Assembly (NCBI RefSeq): GCF_004357765.1
Contig: NZ_SMTE01000005.1
Coordinates: 284,591-348,590, forward strand
Source: Pseudomonas putida
GTDB lineage: Bacteria > Pseudomonadota > Gammaproteobacteria > Pseudomonadales > Pseudomonadaceae
Length of the DNA: 64,000 nucleotides
Reading direction: 5' to 3'
In this document: in pieces, positions 9,124 through 16,839 of the stretch
Position numbering within the stretch: position 1 is the stretch's first letter
Layout of the letters: each line of letters opens with the position of its first letter
Made by a program: the position numbers and the translations under genes
The notes under the pieces: generated by a model
Databases searched by the model: none
What the model saw: the letters and a program-made list of their open reading frames with translations, nothing else
What the model was told of the DNA's origin: nothing

Positions 9124-9954
9124 TCAGCGCTTGTAGGCTTGCAGACCGGGCTTGATGCTCTTGTCGTCGAGGAACTGCTTCATGCCCTGCTCGCGGCCGC
9201 CAGTGGTGTCGAGCAGACGTGACTGGTCGAGCTTGGCGTACAGGTAGTCTTCGTTCTGCTCCCAGGTCAGCTCGCGGCAACGTTTGAAGCCGTTTTTCGC
9301 AGCACGCAGTACCACCGGGTTCTTTTCCAGCAGGTTGAGCGCCAGCTCGCGGGTGGTTTCACGCAGTTCGGCCAGTGGCACGCTGTCGTTCACCAGGCCC
9401 ATCTCGGCGGCCTTGCGGCCATCGAAGGTCTTGCCGGTCATGATGTAGTAAAGCGATTGGCGGTGGCCAACGGTATCGGCCATGGCCTTGCTGACCAGGT
9501 TGCCCGGCGGGATGCCCCAGTTGATTTCCGACAAGCCGAAGGTCGCCTCGTTGGCGCAGATGGCCAGGTCACACGCCACCAGCGGGCTGAAGCCACCGCC
9601 GAAGCACCAGCCGTTGACCATGGCGATGGTCGGCTTGGCATACATGCGCAGCAGCTTCCATTGCCATTGCGAGGCTTCGCGACGGATTTTCTCCTGAAGG
9701 ATCTCCGGGCCGGCGTCCACTTCGCGGAAGTACTCCTTGAGGTCCATGCCCGCCGTCCAGGACTCGCCGGCGCCGGTCAAGACCAACACGCCAGCGTCGG
9801 CATCCTGCTCCAGGGTTTCCAGCACGTCGACCATTTCCCGGTTCAGGGTAGGGCTCATGGCGTTGCGCTTTTCCGGACGGTTGAGGGTGACCCAGGCGAT
9901 GCCCGACTCCAGCTCGACGGTGACGGTGGTCCAGCGGCCTTCGTATTTGCTCAT
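9124..9954 (-). CDS. ech: Feruloyl-CoA hydratase/lyase (HCHL)
   Basis: Hydrates feruloyl-CoA and splits the product to vanillin and acetyl-CoA, the second step of the pathway. It is a 276-residue crotonase-fold protein. Residues known to matter in Pseudomonas HCHL fall at matching positions: Tyr75 (LKEYF), Ser123 (GGGFSP) and Glu143 (GLSEINWG). The oxyanion-hole glycines are present in GGGF. It is the first gene of the minus-strand ferulate operon, with a promoter and a MarR-type operator just upstream. The N-terminal MSKYEGRW matches the family start. Confidence 0.95.
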   Translation of the reverse strand: MSKYEGRWTTVTVELESGIAWVTLNRPEKRNAMSPTLNREMVDVLETLEQDADAGVLVLTGAGESWTAGMDLKEYFREVDAGPEILQEKIRREASQWQWKLLRMYAKPTIAMVNGWCFGGGFSPLVACDLAICANEATFGLSEINWGIPPGNLVSKAMADTVGHRQSLYYIMTGKTFDGRKAAEMGLVNDSVPLAELRETTRELALNLLEKNPVVLRAAKNGFKRCRELTWEQNEDYLYAKLDQSRLLDTTGGREQGMKQFLDDKSIKPGLQAYKR

Positions 9955-9989
9955 GGTTCTGCACTCTTGTTGTTCGCGGTGATGGCCTC

Positions 9990-10018
9990 AAGCTAATGGA
10001 GCTTAATAGTTATGTCAA
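9990..10018 (-). promoter_or_regulatory. Sigma-70-type promoter of the ferulate operon
   Basis: Read on the minus strand, TTGACA (10018-10013) is followed after exactly 17 bp by TAGCTT (9995-9990), about 35 bp before the ech ATG. The perfect -35 hexamer lies inside the spacer of the palindrome at 10004-10028, so a bound repressor would cover it. Confidence 0.7.
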
Positions 10019-10028
10019 TTAACTATTA
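10004..10028. promoter_or_regulatory. Probable FerR (MarR-type) operator
   Basis: A perfect 9-bp inverted repeat, TAATAGTTA and TAACTATTA, is separated by 7 bp and centred on the -35 box of the ech promoter. Length, symmetry and position between ech and the divergent marR gene fit a MarR-family operator that is released when an aromatic acyl-CoA is bound. That this protein binds here is inference. Confidence 0.75.
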
Positions 10029-10151
10029 TGGAAATTATCTTTTCCGATTGACGGGTTCAGAGGCTTTTTTGCCTGATGTCCTCTAGCCGGATCGCACGCC
10101 GGCAGGCAAACTGGGTAACTTTCTTATCCATGACCGAGGAGCCCGTACGCG

Positions 10152-10631
10152 ATGGCAAGGTCTGCCCGTTCTACCGATAGCGCTTCGATGCCCGTGCCGG
10201 CGGGAGAAAGCGTGCTCGAAGACTTGATCGGCTATGCGCTGCGCCGCGCTCAATTGAAGCTGTTCCAGAACTTCATCGCCCGGCTCTCGGCCTATGACCT
10301 ACGCCCGGCGCAGTTCTCCGCCTTGGCGATCATCGACCAACACCCAGGGCTGATGCAGGCGGACCTGGCGCGGGCGCTGGCGATCGAGCCGCCGCAGGTC
10401 GTGCCGATGCTGAACAAGCTGGAGGAACGCGCGCTGGCGGTACGCGTGCGATGCAAACCGGACAAGCGCTCCTACGGGATATTCCTGAGCAAAGCGGGGG
10501 AAGCGTTGCTGAAGGAGTTGAAGCAAATTGCCAGCGACAGCGATCGCGAATCGACCTCGGCACTGGATGACGAGGAACGTGGGCAGCTATTGCGGTTGCT
10601 GACCAAGATTTACCAAGAACCACAGGGCTAA
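10152..10631 (+). CDS. ferR: MarR-family repressor of the ferulate operon
   Basis: A 159-residue winged-helix regulator with the MarR pattern: an N-terminal helix, LRPAQFSALAIID, then a recognition region IEPPQVVPMLNKLEERALAVR and a basic wing CKPDKRSYGIFLS. It is divergent from ech, with a perfect palindrome between them. By analogy with known MarR regulators of hydroxycinnamate genes it should repress ech-vdh-fcs and be released by feruloyl-CoA. GAGGAG lies about 10 bp before the ATG. The MarR family is certain; the ligand is inferred. Confidence 0.85.
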   Translation: MARSARSTDSASMPVPAGESVLEDLIGYALRRAQLKLFQNFIARLSAYDLRPAQFSALAIIDQHPGLMQADLARALAIEPPQVVPMLNKLEERALAVRVRCKPDKRSYGIFLSKAGEALLKELKQIASDSDRESTSALDDEERGQLLRLLTKIYQEPQG

Positions 10632-10682
10632 TGCCCGATCGCCGGTCTGCTATGATCGCGCTTCACTCATAGGGAATCGTCG

Positions 10683-11003
10683 GTGAAGTCCGTGTTCATG
10701 TTCATCCTGGCGCTGCTGCCGCTGCCCCTCCTGTTCTGGGCCATGCGCTACTATCGGATGCGTTGGCGGGCGGGCATGGAGGCGCGTTTCGCCAAGGCCT
10801 TGGAAGGCCTGCAGATCGGTAGCCATGAATTGCTGGTCGACAAAGTCACCGTGCCAAGCACCGATATCACCGCCGAGGTCTACCGGATTCTGCGCGATGA
10901 GCGCGGTCGCTATTTTCTGTACATGCGCACGGGCGACTCGATTGAAATACTCAAGCCGTTGACCGAGGAGCGCGCGCTGCAAGCCGTGAAACTCAACGCT
11001 TGA
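10683..11003 (+). CDS. Small single-pass membrane protein, unknown function
   Basis: A 106-residue protein starting at GTG, with AGGGA about 7 bp upstream. Residues 1-21 form a hydrophobic membrane segment followed by a basic stretch (RYYRMRWRAG), which suggests that the soluble remainder faces the cytoplasm. I do not recognise the family. It follows ferR by about 50 bp and precedes the SDR gene by about 20 bp, so it may share a transcript with either. Confidence 0.7.
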   Translation: MKSVFMFILALLPLPLLFWAMRYYRMRWRAGMEARFAKALEGLQIGSHELLVDKVTVPSTDITAEVYRILRDERGRYFLYMRTGDSIEILKPLTEERALQAVKLNA

Positions 11004-11025
11004 TCGCAAAGGTGCGAGGTGTGGC

Positions 11026-11796
11026 ATGGGCGTGATACCCAACCTGGAAGGCCAGGCCAATGCCCTGATCTGCGGCGCCAGCCGTGGCATCGGGCTGGCG
11101 CTGTGCGCCGAACTGCTGGCCAGGGAGGATGTCAGCCAGGTCTGGGCGGTGGCACGCAACGCCCAGCGCTGCGATGCCCTCACCGCCCTGGCCCGCACGC
11201 ATGCCGGGCGCCTGACGCTGCTCGACTGTGACGCCCGTGACGAAACGGCCCTGGCAAACCTGGCAGCGGAACTGGGCAGGACCTGCCGGCATCTGCACCT
11301 GGTCATCAGCACCCTGGGCATACTCCATCAGGAAGGCGCCAAACCGGAAAAGTCCCTGCTGCAGCTGGACCTGGCCAGCCTGCAGGCCAGTTTCACGACC
11401 AACGCCCACGCCCCCATCCTGCTGCTCAAGCACCTGCTGCCCCTGCTGCGCAAGGCGCCCAGCACCTTCGCCGCACTCTCGGCCAGGGTCGGTTCGATCA
11501 GCGACAACCGGCTAGGCGGCTGGTACAGCTACCGGGCCAGCAAGGCAGCGCTGAACCAGTTGCTGCACACCGCAAGTATCGAGCTGAAACGCCTGAACCC
11601 GGCGTCCACGATACTGGCACTTCACCCAGGGACCACCGACACAGAGCTGTCCCGACCCTTCCTGGGCAATGTGCCTGAAGGCAAGCTGTTCGAACCGGCG
11701 TTCGCGGCGCAGTGCATCCTCGACTTGGTGGCACGGCACGGGCCGGCGGACAGCGGCGGATTCTGGGGATGGGATGGTCGACCGATCGATTGGTGA
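11026..11796 (+). CDS. Short-chain dehydrogenase, C-factor-like
   Basis: A 256-residue Rossmann-fold SDR with the cofactor motif GASRGIG near the N-terminus, a catalytic serine in the ALSARVGSIS segment and YRASK (YxxxK). The overall pattern (GGWYSYRASKAALNQL and HPGTTDTELSRPF) is that of the C-factor/CsgA-like SDR group. The substrate is unknown. It starts 22 bp after the small membrane protein gene. Confidence 0.8.
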   Translation: MGVIPNLEGQANALICGASRGIGLALCAELLAREDVSQVWAVARNAQRCDALTALARTHAGRLTLLDCDARDETALANLAAELGRTCRHLHLVISTLGILHQEGAKPEKSLLQLDLASLQASFTTNAHAPILLLKHLLPLLRKAPSTFAALSARVGSISDNRLGGWYSYRASKAALNQLLHTASIELKRLNPASTILALHPGTTDTELSRPFLGNVPEGKLFEPAFAAQCILDLVARHGPADSGGFWGWDGRPIDW

Positions 11797-11894
11797 CCAC
11801 AGCAATTTCGGAAAAGCCTGATGGCCGAGCGGTAGCGAGGCGCGCCCGGTTCGGCCACAATCGCTCGCTTCACTCGGCGCCGGAATGCCCTCCC

Positions 11895-13058
11895 ATGCTC
11901 ACCACACTCGCCATCGGCAACTACCGCTCGATCAACCATCTGGTGCTGCCGCTGGGCCAGCTCAACCTGGTGACTGGCGCCAACGGCAGCGGCAAGTCCA
12001 ACTTGTACAAGGCCTTGCGTCTACTCGCCGAAACCGCCCAAGGCGGCGTGGTCGAAGCGCTGGCCCGTGAAGGTGGACTGGATTCGACCTGGTGGGCCGG
12101 ACCGCAGGCGAGTCCGCGCATGCACCGCGGCGACGTCCCCATCCAGGGCCAGCAGGCCAGCGAGGCCAGGCGCCTGCGCTTGGGCTTCGCCACCGAAGAT
12201 TTCGGCTTCGCCATCTCCCTCGGCCTGCCGATTCCCCTGCCCTACCCCAGTGCCTTCATGCTCGACCCCGAGATCAAGCGTGAAGCTATCTGGGGCGCTG
12301 GGGCCTACCGCCCCTCATCTTTGCTGGTGGAGCGCAAGGGGGCGGTGGTGCGCGCCAGGGACCATGAGGGCTGGACGCTACTCAACCAACACGCCGATAG
12401 CGGCGAAAGCTTCTTCAATATCGTCGGACGCCCGCGCCAGGCGCCGGAGATCGGTGAACTGCGGGCATTCATCAACAGCTGGCGCTTCTACGATCATTTT
12501 CGCATCGACCGCGAGGCGCCCTGCCGCCAGCCGCAACTGGGAACCCGCTCCCCGGTGTTGCACCACGATGGGCGAAACCTCGCGTCGGCGTTGCAGACCA
12601 TCATCGAGATCGGCGACGTCGAAGACCTCAACGAGGCCCTGGAAGACGCTTTTCCCGGCAGCCGCCTGGAAATCGATGCGCCGCCTGGCGGCTTGTTCAG
12701 TGTGCGCCTTCACCAGCACGGGCTGTTACGACCACTGGCCGGCGCCGAACTGTCGGACGGCACTCTGCGCTATCTGCTGTTGATGGCCGCCCTGCTGACA
12801 CCGCGACCGCCGTCGCTGATGGTGCTCAACGAACCGGAAACCAGCTTGCATGCCGACCTGCTCCCGGCGCTGGCCCGCTTGATCATTCGCGCCTCGCAGC
12901 GCAGTCAGGTCTGGGTGGTATCGCACAGTCGGCACTTGATCGAGGCACTTTCGGCTTGCGCCGACTGCAATGTGCTGGAGCTTCAAAAGCATCAGGGGCA
13001 AACCCAGCTGCGCGGTGTCGGCTTGCTGGACGAACCCCTGTGGCGCTGGCCGGACTGA
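11895..13058 (+). CDS. Predicted AAA-type ATPase (RecF/SMC-like, COG4637-type)
   Basis: A 387-residue ABC-like ATPase. It has Walker A GANGSGKSN at the N-terminus, an ELSDGTLRYLLL signature segment, Walker B LMVLNEPETSLH and the switch histidine in VVSHSRH. This is the compact, coiled-coil-poor AAA_21 type found widely in bacteria, often of unknown role and sometimes linked to DNA repair or defence. The ATG at 11895 is chosen because the first residues (MLTTLAIGNYRSI) are the usual start of the family. The upstream in-frame extension to 11712 overlaps the SDR gene. No partner nuclease gene is beside it. Confidence 0.8.
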   Translation: MLTTLAIGNYRSINHLVLPLGQLNLVTGANGSGKSNLYKALRLLAETAQGGVVEALAREGGLDSTWWAGPQASPRMHRGDVPIQGQQASEARRLRLGFATEDFGFAISLGLPIPLPYPSAFMLDPEIKREAIWGAGAYRPSSLLVERKGAVVRARDHEGWTLLNQHADSGESFFNIVGRPRQAPEIGELRAFINSWRFYDHFRIDREAPCRQPQLGTRSPVLHHDGRNLASALQTIIEIGDVEDLNEALEDAFPGSRLEIDAPPGGLFSVRLHQHGLLRPLAGAELSDGTLRYLLLMAALLTPRPPSLMVLNEPETSLHADLLPALARLIIRASQRSQVWVVSHSRHLIEALSACADCNVLELQKHQGQTQLRGVGLLDEPLWRWPD

Positions 13059-13135
13059 GCGCGGCATCGGTCTACGGGTTCTGATCCCGCGGTGGCGAAA
13101 CGGCCGATCAGTGACCAGGCTTGCTTGGCGACAAG

Positions 13136-13206
13136 TGTCATCTAAAGTTTTCCTTCACAGCACCGGCGTGTGCTTCACATTCAACTTGCCGACATGTCGT
13201 GAAAAG
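13136..13206 (+). promoter_or_regulatory. Paired TGTCRT-AAAG boxes upstream of block copy 1
   Basis: TGTCATCTAAAG (13136-13147) and TGTCGTGAAAAG (13195-13206) are direct repeats 59 bp apart. The same pair occurs 58 bp apart before the intact porin gene at 48283-48352. Conservation in diverged flanking sequence points to binding sites, most likely for the AraC-family regulator encoded in each block. Confidence 0.5.
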
Positions 13207-13340
13207 AGAATTGCCCACACCTGCCTCCGGAATTCAGCGGGGCTACCCTCCTGCTACTGTGTAAAAACACTACTGGCAGTTGCCCTAACCGGTACAGCGC
13301 TTCGCTCAAAAGAAGCCTGGTCGTACTCTTTGCATTGCCC

Positions 13341-13367
13341 GGCGGTGGCGCCACCTGGCGCGTCTGA
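13341..13367 (+). pseudogene. 3' remnant of a FadL/OmpP1-type porin gene
   Basis: The last nine codons, encoding GGGATWRV and a stop, match the C-terminus GGGATWRF of the intact porin at 49736-49762 with one base difference. The terminal Phe, important for outer-membrane barrel assembly, is changed to Val. The promoter-side sequence kept upstream ends just after the ribosome-binding-site region, so the gene has suffered an internal deletion. Confidence 0.75.
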
Positions 13368-13413
13368 GATGTCAGGCAATGGCGACCGATCATCGTGAGG
13401 AAGGAGAAGCTGC

Positions 13414-14082
13414 ATGAACACCCGGACATTGGCCGCATCGCTGTGCCTTGCAACGCTCATGCTGCAAGGTTGCGCCAGCAAATACGTGGAGTCCGACCAG
13501 TACTCGGGCTTTCTCAAGGACTACAGCCTGCTCAAGGAAGACCAGTCGCCTTCGGGGGCTCCGGTGATGCGCTGGATCAAACCGGGCATCGATGCCAAGC
13601 GCTACACCAGTGTCTATATCGAACCCAGCCAGCTCTACCCCAAGCCGCAGCCGACCGAGAAAGTGCCACAAGCGACCTTGCAAGGCATTACCCAGTACTA
13701 CGACCAGACCCTGAAGAATCACTTCTCCCAAGTACTGCCACTGGCCAGCAGCCCAGGCCCACGCGTGCTGGTGGTACGCCCGGCGATTACCGCTGTGAGC
13801 GCCGAGACCAAGGGCCTGCGCCCGTATGAGGTGATCCCGATCGCGCTGATCGCCGCGGGTATCAGCACAGCGACAGGCATCCGCGACCAGGACACCAGCA
13901 TCGCCACCGAGGCGGCGTTCCTCGACGGCGACAACAACCAAGTGGTGGCCGAAGTGGTTCGCAAAGGTGCGGGCGCGGACCTGGAAAATTCGTCCCAGAC
14001 GATGCAGGCGAAAGATGCCAAGGCGGTACTCGATGGCTGGGCCAAGGACATGGTCAGCTCCTTCCAGGCCTTGAGAAAATAG
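13414..14082 (+). CDS. DUF3313 lipoprotein, copy 1
   Basis: A 222-residue predicted lipoprotein. The lipobox LQGC places the acylated cysteine at residue 20, and the mature chain has the DUF3313 pattern (YSGFLKDYSLL, VYIEPSQLYP). GAAGGAG lies 5-6 bp before the ATG. The protein at 49809-50477 is a close paralogue of exactly the same length. The first ~115 bases and last ~50 bases of the two genes are almost identical at DNA level while the middle is clearly diverged. Function is unknown; periplasmic or outer-membrane location is inferred. Confidence 0.88.
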   Translation: MNTRTLAASLCLATLMLQGCASKYVESDQYSGFLKDYSLLKEDQSPSGAPVMRWIKPGIDAKRYTSVYIEPSQLYPKPQPTEKVPQATLQGITQYYDQTLKNHFSQVLPLASSPGPRVLVVRPAITAVSAETKGLRPYEVIPIALIAAGISTATGIRDQDTSIATEAAFLDGDNNQVVAEVVRKGAGADLENSSQTMQAKDAKAVLDGWAKDMVSSFQALRK

Positions 14083-14095
14083 GCGACCCCACTCA

Positions 14096-14135
14096 GTGCG
14101 GGTGACCGGCGCGGAGTGAGCCGGCACACCCGCAC
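14096..14135 (+). other. Long hairpin just upstream of the araC copy 1 ribosome-binding site
   Basis: GTGCGGGTG-A-CCGGC pairs with GCCGG-CA-CACCCGCAC around a 9-base loop, giving about 14 base pairs. It ends about 5 bases before the GAGG that serves araC. No U-run follows. It may lower araC translation or separate the two cistrons. It is not conserved in copy 2. Confidence 0.5.
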
Positions 14136-14153
14136 CTATCGAGGCGCGATTCC

Positions 14154-15161
14154 ATGGACAGCATTCGCGGCAATACTGTGCTGCAATTTGGCCAAGCACC
14201 GATCGAGCCCAACACTCGCAACGCTCAGTTCCGTCGATCGTTCGACCTGAACCTGTTCGGCAACCCTGCCGCGCCATTGCCTACCCTCAACCCAGCGCGG
14301 TTGTTCGAGTACGGCGTGCTCCCCCTGAGCCTGCCGCGATTTGGCCTGCAACAGGCGCTGCGCCCAGACTCGACCCTGGTGGGCCCGCTGCGCCATCTGG
14401 CCAACTCCGCCCCCACCGTGGGCCGGGCGTTGATCGCGGTGATTCGCTACATGCACCATCACTCCCCAACGTTCTTGTTCCGTCTGGAGCAACGCGCCGA
14501 CTATGCCACCCTGTATTTCGATCAGCGTCAGTCCACCGCCCAATCGACGCCGCACTTGCTCGAGATGGCGGTACACGGCGCGCAGCTGCTGATCGGCGAG
14601 CTACGCGGCACCCCCCTGTTTCCCCGCGCTGTCAGTCTGCGTCACGCGCCGTTGGGCAATGACTCGGGCTATGCCCGGTACTTCGGCTGCCCGGTGCTGT
14701 TCGACCAGCCGCACGACGGCCTGGTAATGCCTGTCGATGTGCTCCAGGAAGCCTGCGTGCAGCAGGACCGCGACCTGCATGCCATCGTTCGCCAGTTCCT
14801 GGACAACCGGCTCATCCCCAGCGGTAATCTGCTGGCGGCGGTCGAAGCCAGAATCCAGATGCTGCTGCCCACCCAGCGCTGCACCCTGGAGCAGGTGGCC
14901 CTGGCCTTGCAGATGAACCCGCGTACCCTGCAACGGCGCCTGGCCGGCGAGGGCATCGAATTCGAGGTGCACCTGGACGCCATTCGTCGCCATCAGGCAC
15001 AGCGAATGCTGCGTGAGACCACGCTGAGTGTGGGGCAGATCGCCAACGAGCTGGGCTATCGCCGTACCACTTCATTCTGCCGCGCGCATCTGCGCTGGTT
15101 CGCCATGACGCCGCTGGAACATCGGCGCCAATTCGGTGCTCCTGGCATCGCGCTGCGGTAA
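14154..15161 (+). CDS. AraC-family regulator, copy 1
   Basis: A 335-residue protein with an N-terminal ligand/dimerisation domain of the arabinose-binding-like type and a C-terminal double helix-turn-helix (LEQVALALQMNPRTLQRRL, then VGQIANELGYRRTTSFCRAH). It is the paralogue of 50557-51570 and both start MDSIRG. The ribosome-binding context GAGGCGCGATTCC is the same in both. It likely controls the block it belongs to through the TGTCRT boxes. The inducer is unknown. In this copy the porin target is deleted. It converges with the MscS gene, 7 bp apart. Confidence 0.88.
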   Translation: MDSIRGNTVLQFGQAPIEPNTRNAQFRRSFDLNLFGNPAAPLPTLNPARLFEYGVLPLSLPRFGLQQALRPDSTLVGPLRHLANSAPTVGRALIAVIRYMHHHSPTFLFRLEQRADYATLYFDQRQSTAQSTPHLLEMAVHGAQLLIGELRGTPLFPRAVSLRHAPLGNDSGYARYFGCPVLFDQPHDGLVMPVDVLQEACVQQDRDLHAIVRQFLDNRLIPSGNLLAAVEARIQMLLPTQRCTLEQVALALQMNPRTLQRRLAGEGIEFEVHLDAIRRHQAQRMLRETTLSVGQIANELGYRRTTSFCRAHLRWFAMTPLEHRRQFGAPGIALR

Positions 15162-15168
15162 CCCGCGC

Positions 15169-16797
15169 TCAGCACGCCTCGCCGCCGTCTCCGGGCGGGC
15201 GCGCCGGTGCGGCGAACCAGCGCTCGCGGGGCACCCATTTTTCCTGGGGCGGGTCGGCCAGATAGTGCGGCGACATGATCTGCACGCCGTATTCGTTGAA
15301 GACATCCTGGATATTGGCGTGCAACAGGCTCAGCAACTCCGCCCGTGGCCGTGGTTCGCTGGGCACCGCCTGGGCCACCAGACGGTACTCGGGGTAGAAG
15401 TCCGACAGTCCGGTCTGGAACACCTGCGGACTCGGGTTGGCAAGAATGCCCTCGGTACGCTGCGCCGCCTCCACCAGCATCGCTTCGACCTGACGCCAAG
15501 GTGTGTCATAGCCGATGGTGACCACCGTGTCGACGATGTAGCCCCGGCCTTGCACCGCACGCGAGTAGTTGCGGGTGACCGAGCCGGTGATCATCGAGTT
15601 GGGCAAGGTCAGCACCTCGCCAAGGCCGGTGCGAATGGTGGTGTTGAACATGCCGACCTCGGTCACCGTGCCTTCGTTGTCGCCCACCCGCACGTATTCG
15701 CCGGCCTTGAGCGTGCGCGAATAGGTCAGGATGAGTCCCGCCGCGGCCTGCCCGACCACGCTGGAAGCGCCCAGCGAGATCATCAGGCCGAGCAGCACCG
15801 ACAGCCCTTTGAAGGCATCGGTGCCGGAGCCTGGCAGGTAGGGGTATGCCATGACCAGAGCGAACAGCCATATCCCCAGCGAAGTCAATCGGGTGGTGGG
15901 CTGCAAAGTTTCTTCGGTCAGCCACTTCAGCGTTCCGGGGCGGGCCAGGCGTTCGAGCAGACGCTTGCTGAAGGCGCTGATGCCGCGGGCGATGAAGAAG
16001 ATCATCACGGCCACGACGATACCCGGAACGGCCTGCAAGATGCCGTCGAGCAGGTAGCGCAGCAGATCGAGCAGATACAGGTTGAGGCTTTCGCCCCATG
16101 GCCGGGTATAGGGGAACTGTGACAGCACGAAGCTCAGCCACTGGTAGCTGAGCAGTGCCACGATCACCCAGTACGTCAAGCGCAGCAGACGGTCGATGAG
16201 GAAGTACACGTACTGCATGTCGAATAGGGGCAACTGGCCGACTTTGATCTGCCGGGCGCGCTCCCGCATCAGCAGCGGCAGGCGTCCGCGCAGCTTGCGC
16301 CGGCCCAGGTTGGCACCTTTGATCATGACCACGAACAGCAGCGTTGCGAGGGCGGAATAGCCCAGCGCCTTGAGCAGGAAACGCACGCTGCGCGCCTCGC
16401 CGGTTTCATCGACCACCTGACGCAGATTGGCCGCGGCCAGCTCGGCCGCCTCGCGGGTGTCACCGCCCTGCACACCCAGATCCTGGGGCGCGACGATGAA
16501 CGCGCGTCGTCCGCCGAGCAAGACCAGGTGGCTGTTGAGAATGCGGTCGACCCGCACCGGCAGCTCGTCGGTCCCACGCAGGGTTTCCTCGATCACTGCC
16601 GTGGCGCGCTGCGCGCGGGCAGTGGGGGTCTCGCCGAGCAGCGTGGCGTGGAAGGTGAAAATGGTCCGGTTGGCGATACGCAGCTCCGCCGGCTCGCCCG
16701 GCACGCCCTCGGTGGCGCTACCCACCACCTCCTTGCCCTGCCCCACCAGCGGCAGCAAGGCACATAGCACCAGCAGCACAGTCAACAGGCGGTTCAT
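15169..16797 (-). CDS. MscS-family mechanosensitive channel
   Basis: A 542-residue inner-membrane protein. It has a signal peptide (residues 1 to ~21), a periplasmic N-domain, several membrane segments between about residues 145 and 350, and the MscS pore helix and beta domain (GLMISLGASSVVGQAAAGLILTYSRTLKAGEYVRVGDNEGTV seen in pieces, with LTLPNSMI). The large N-terminal region puts it with medium-size YbdG/MscK-like relatives, not minimal MscS. It would release solutes on hypo-osmotic shock. It lies downstream of the fused transporter/spermidine-synthase-like gene on the same strand. Confidence 0.88.
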   Translation of the reverse strand: MNRLLTVLLVLCALLPLVGQGKEVVGSATEGVPGEPAELRIANRTIFTFHATLLGETPTARAQRATAVIEETLRGTDELPVRVDRILNSHLVLLGGRRAFIVAPQDLGVQGGDTREAAELAAANLRQVVDETGEARSVRFLLKALGYSALATLLFVVMIKGANLGRRKLRGRLPLLMRERARQIKVGQLPLFDMQYVYFLIDRLLRLTYWVIVALLSYQWLSFVLSQFPYTRPWGESLNLYLLDLLRYLLDGILQAVPGIVVAVMIFFIARGISAFSKRLLERLARPGTLKWLTEETLQPTTRLTSLGIWLFALVMAYPYLPGSGTDAFKGLSVLLGLMISLGASSVVGQAAAGLILTYSRTLKAGEYVRVGDNEGTVTEVGMFNTTIRTGLGEVLTLPNSMITGSVTRNYSRAVQGRGYIVDTVVTIGYDTPWRQVEAMLVEAAQRTEGILANPSPQVFQTGLSDFYPEYRLVAQAVPSEPRPRAELLSLLHANIQDVFNEYGVQIMSPHYLADPPQEKWVPRERWFAAPARPPGDGGEAC

Positions 16798-16839
16798 CGC
16801 AGGCTCCCAGGCCGACAGTCTTTAGTGATAGCACAGACT

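Larger units (their letters stand above)
13059..13413. other. Non-coding stretch: deleted porin locus (promoter kept, gene lost)
   Basis: These 355 bases carry no intact gene. They align in pieces with the upstream region and the extreme 3' end of the FadL-type gene at 48470-49762: the two TGTCRT boxes, the GTTGCCCTAA-CGGTACAGCGCTTC block just before the porin ribosome-binding site, and then the last codons of the porin. The body of the porin gene, roughly 1.2-1.3 kb, is missing. Confidence 0.8.
13341..15161 (+). repeat. Direct repeat copy 1 (porin tail - DUF3313 - araC)
   Basis: Homologous to 49736-51570 in the same orientation. The DUF3313 part aligns without indels at an offset of 36,395 bp. 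Bases 13341-13527 differ from the other copy at only three positions; later parts are more diverged. Confidence 0.85.

Noticed and set aside
11895-13058. Part of an anti-phage defence pair (OLD-like ATPase)
   Set aside because: No Toprim domain in the protein and no nuclease or helicase gene next to it.
13181-13453. Small frames in the gap before the DUF3313 gene
   Set aside because: No ribosome-binding site or family, and the DNA is explained by the deleted porin locus.
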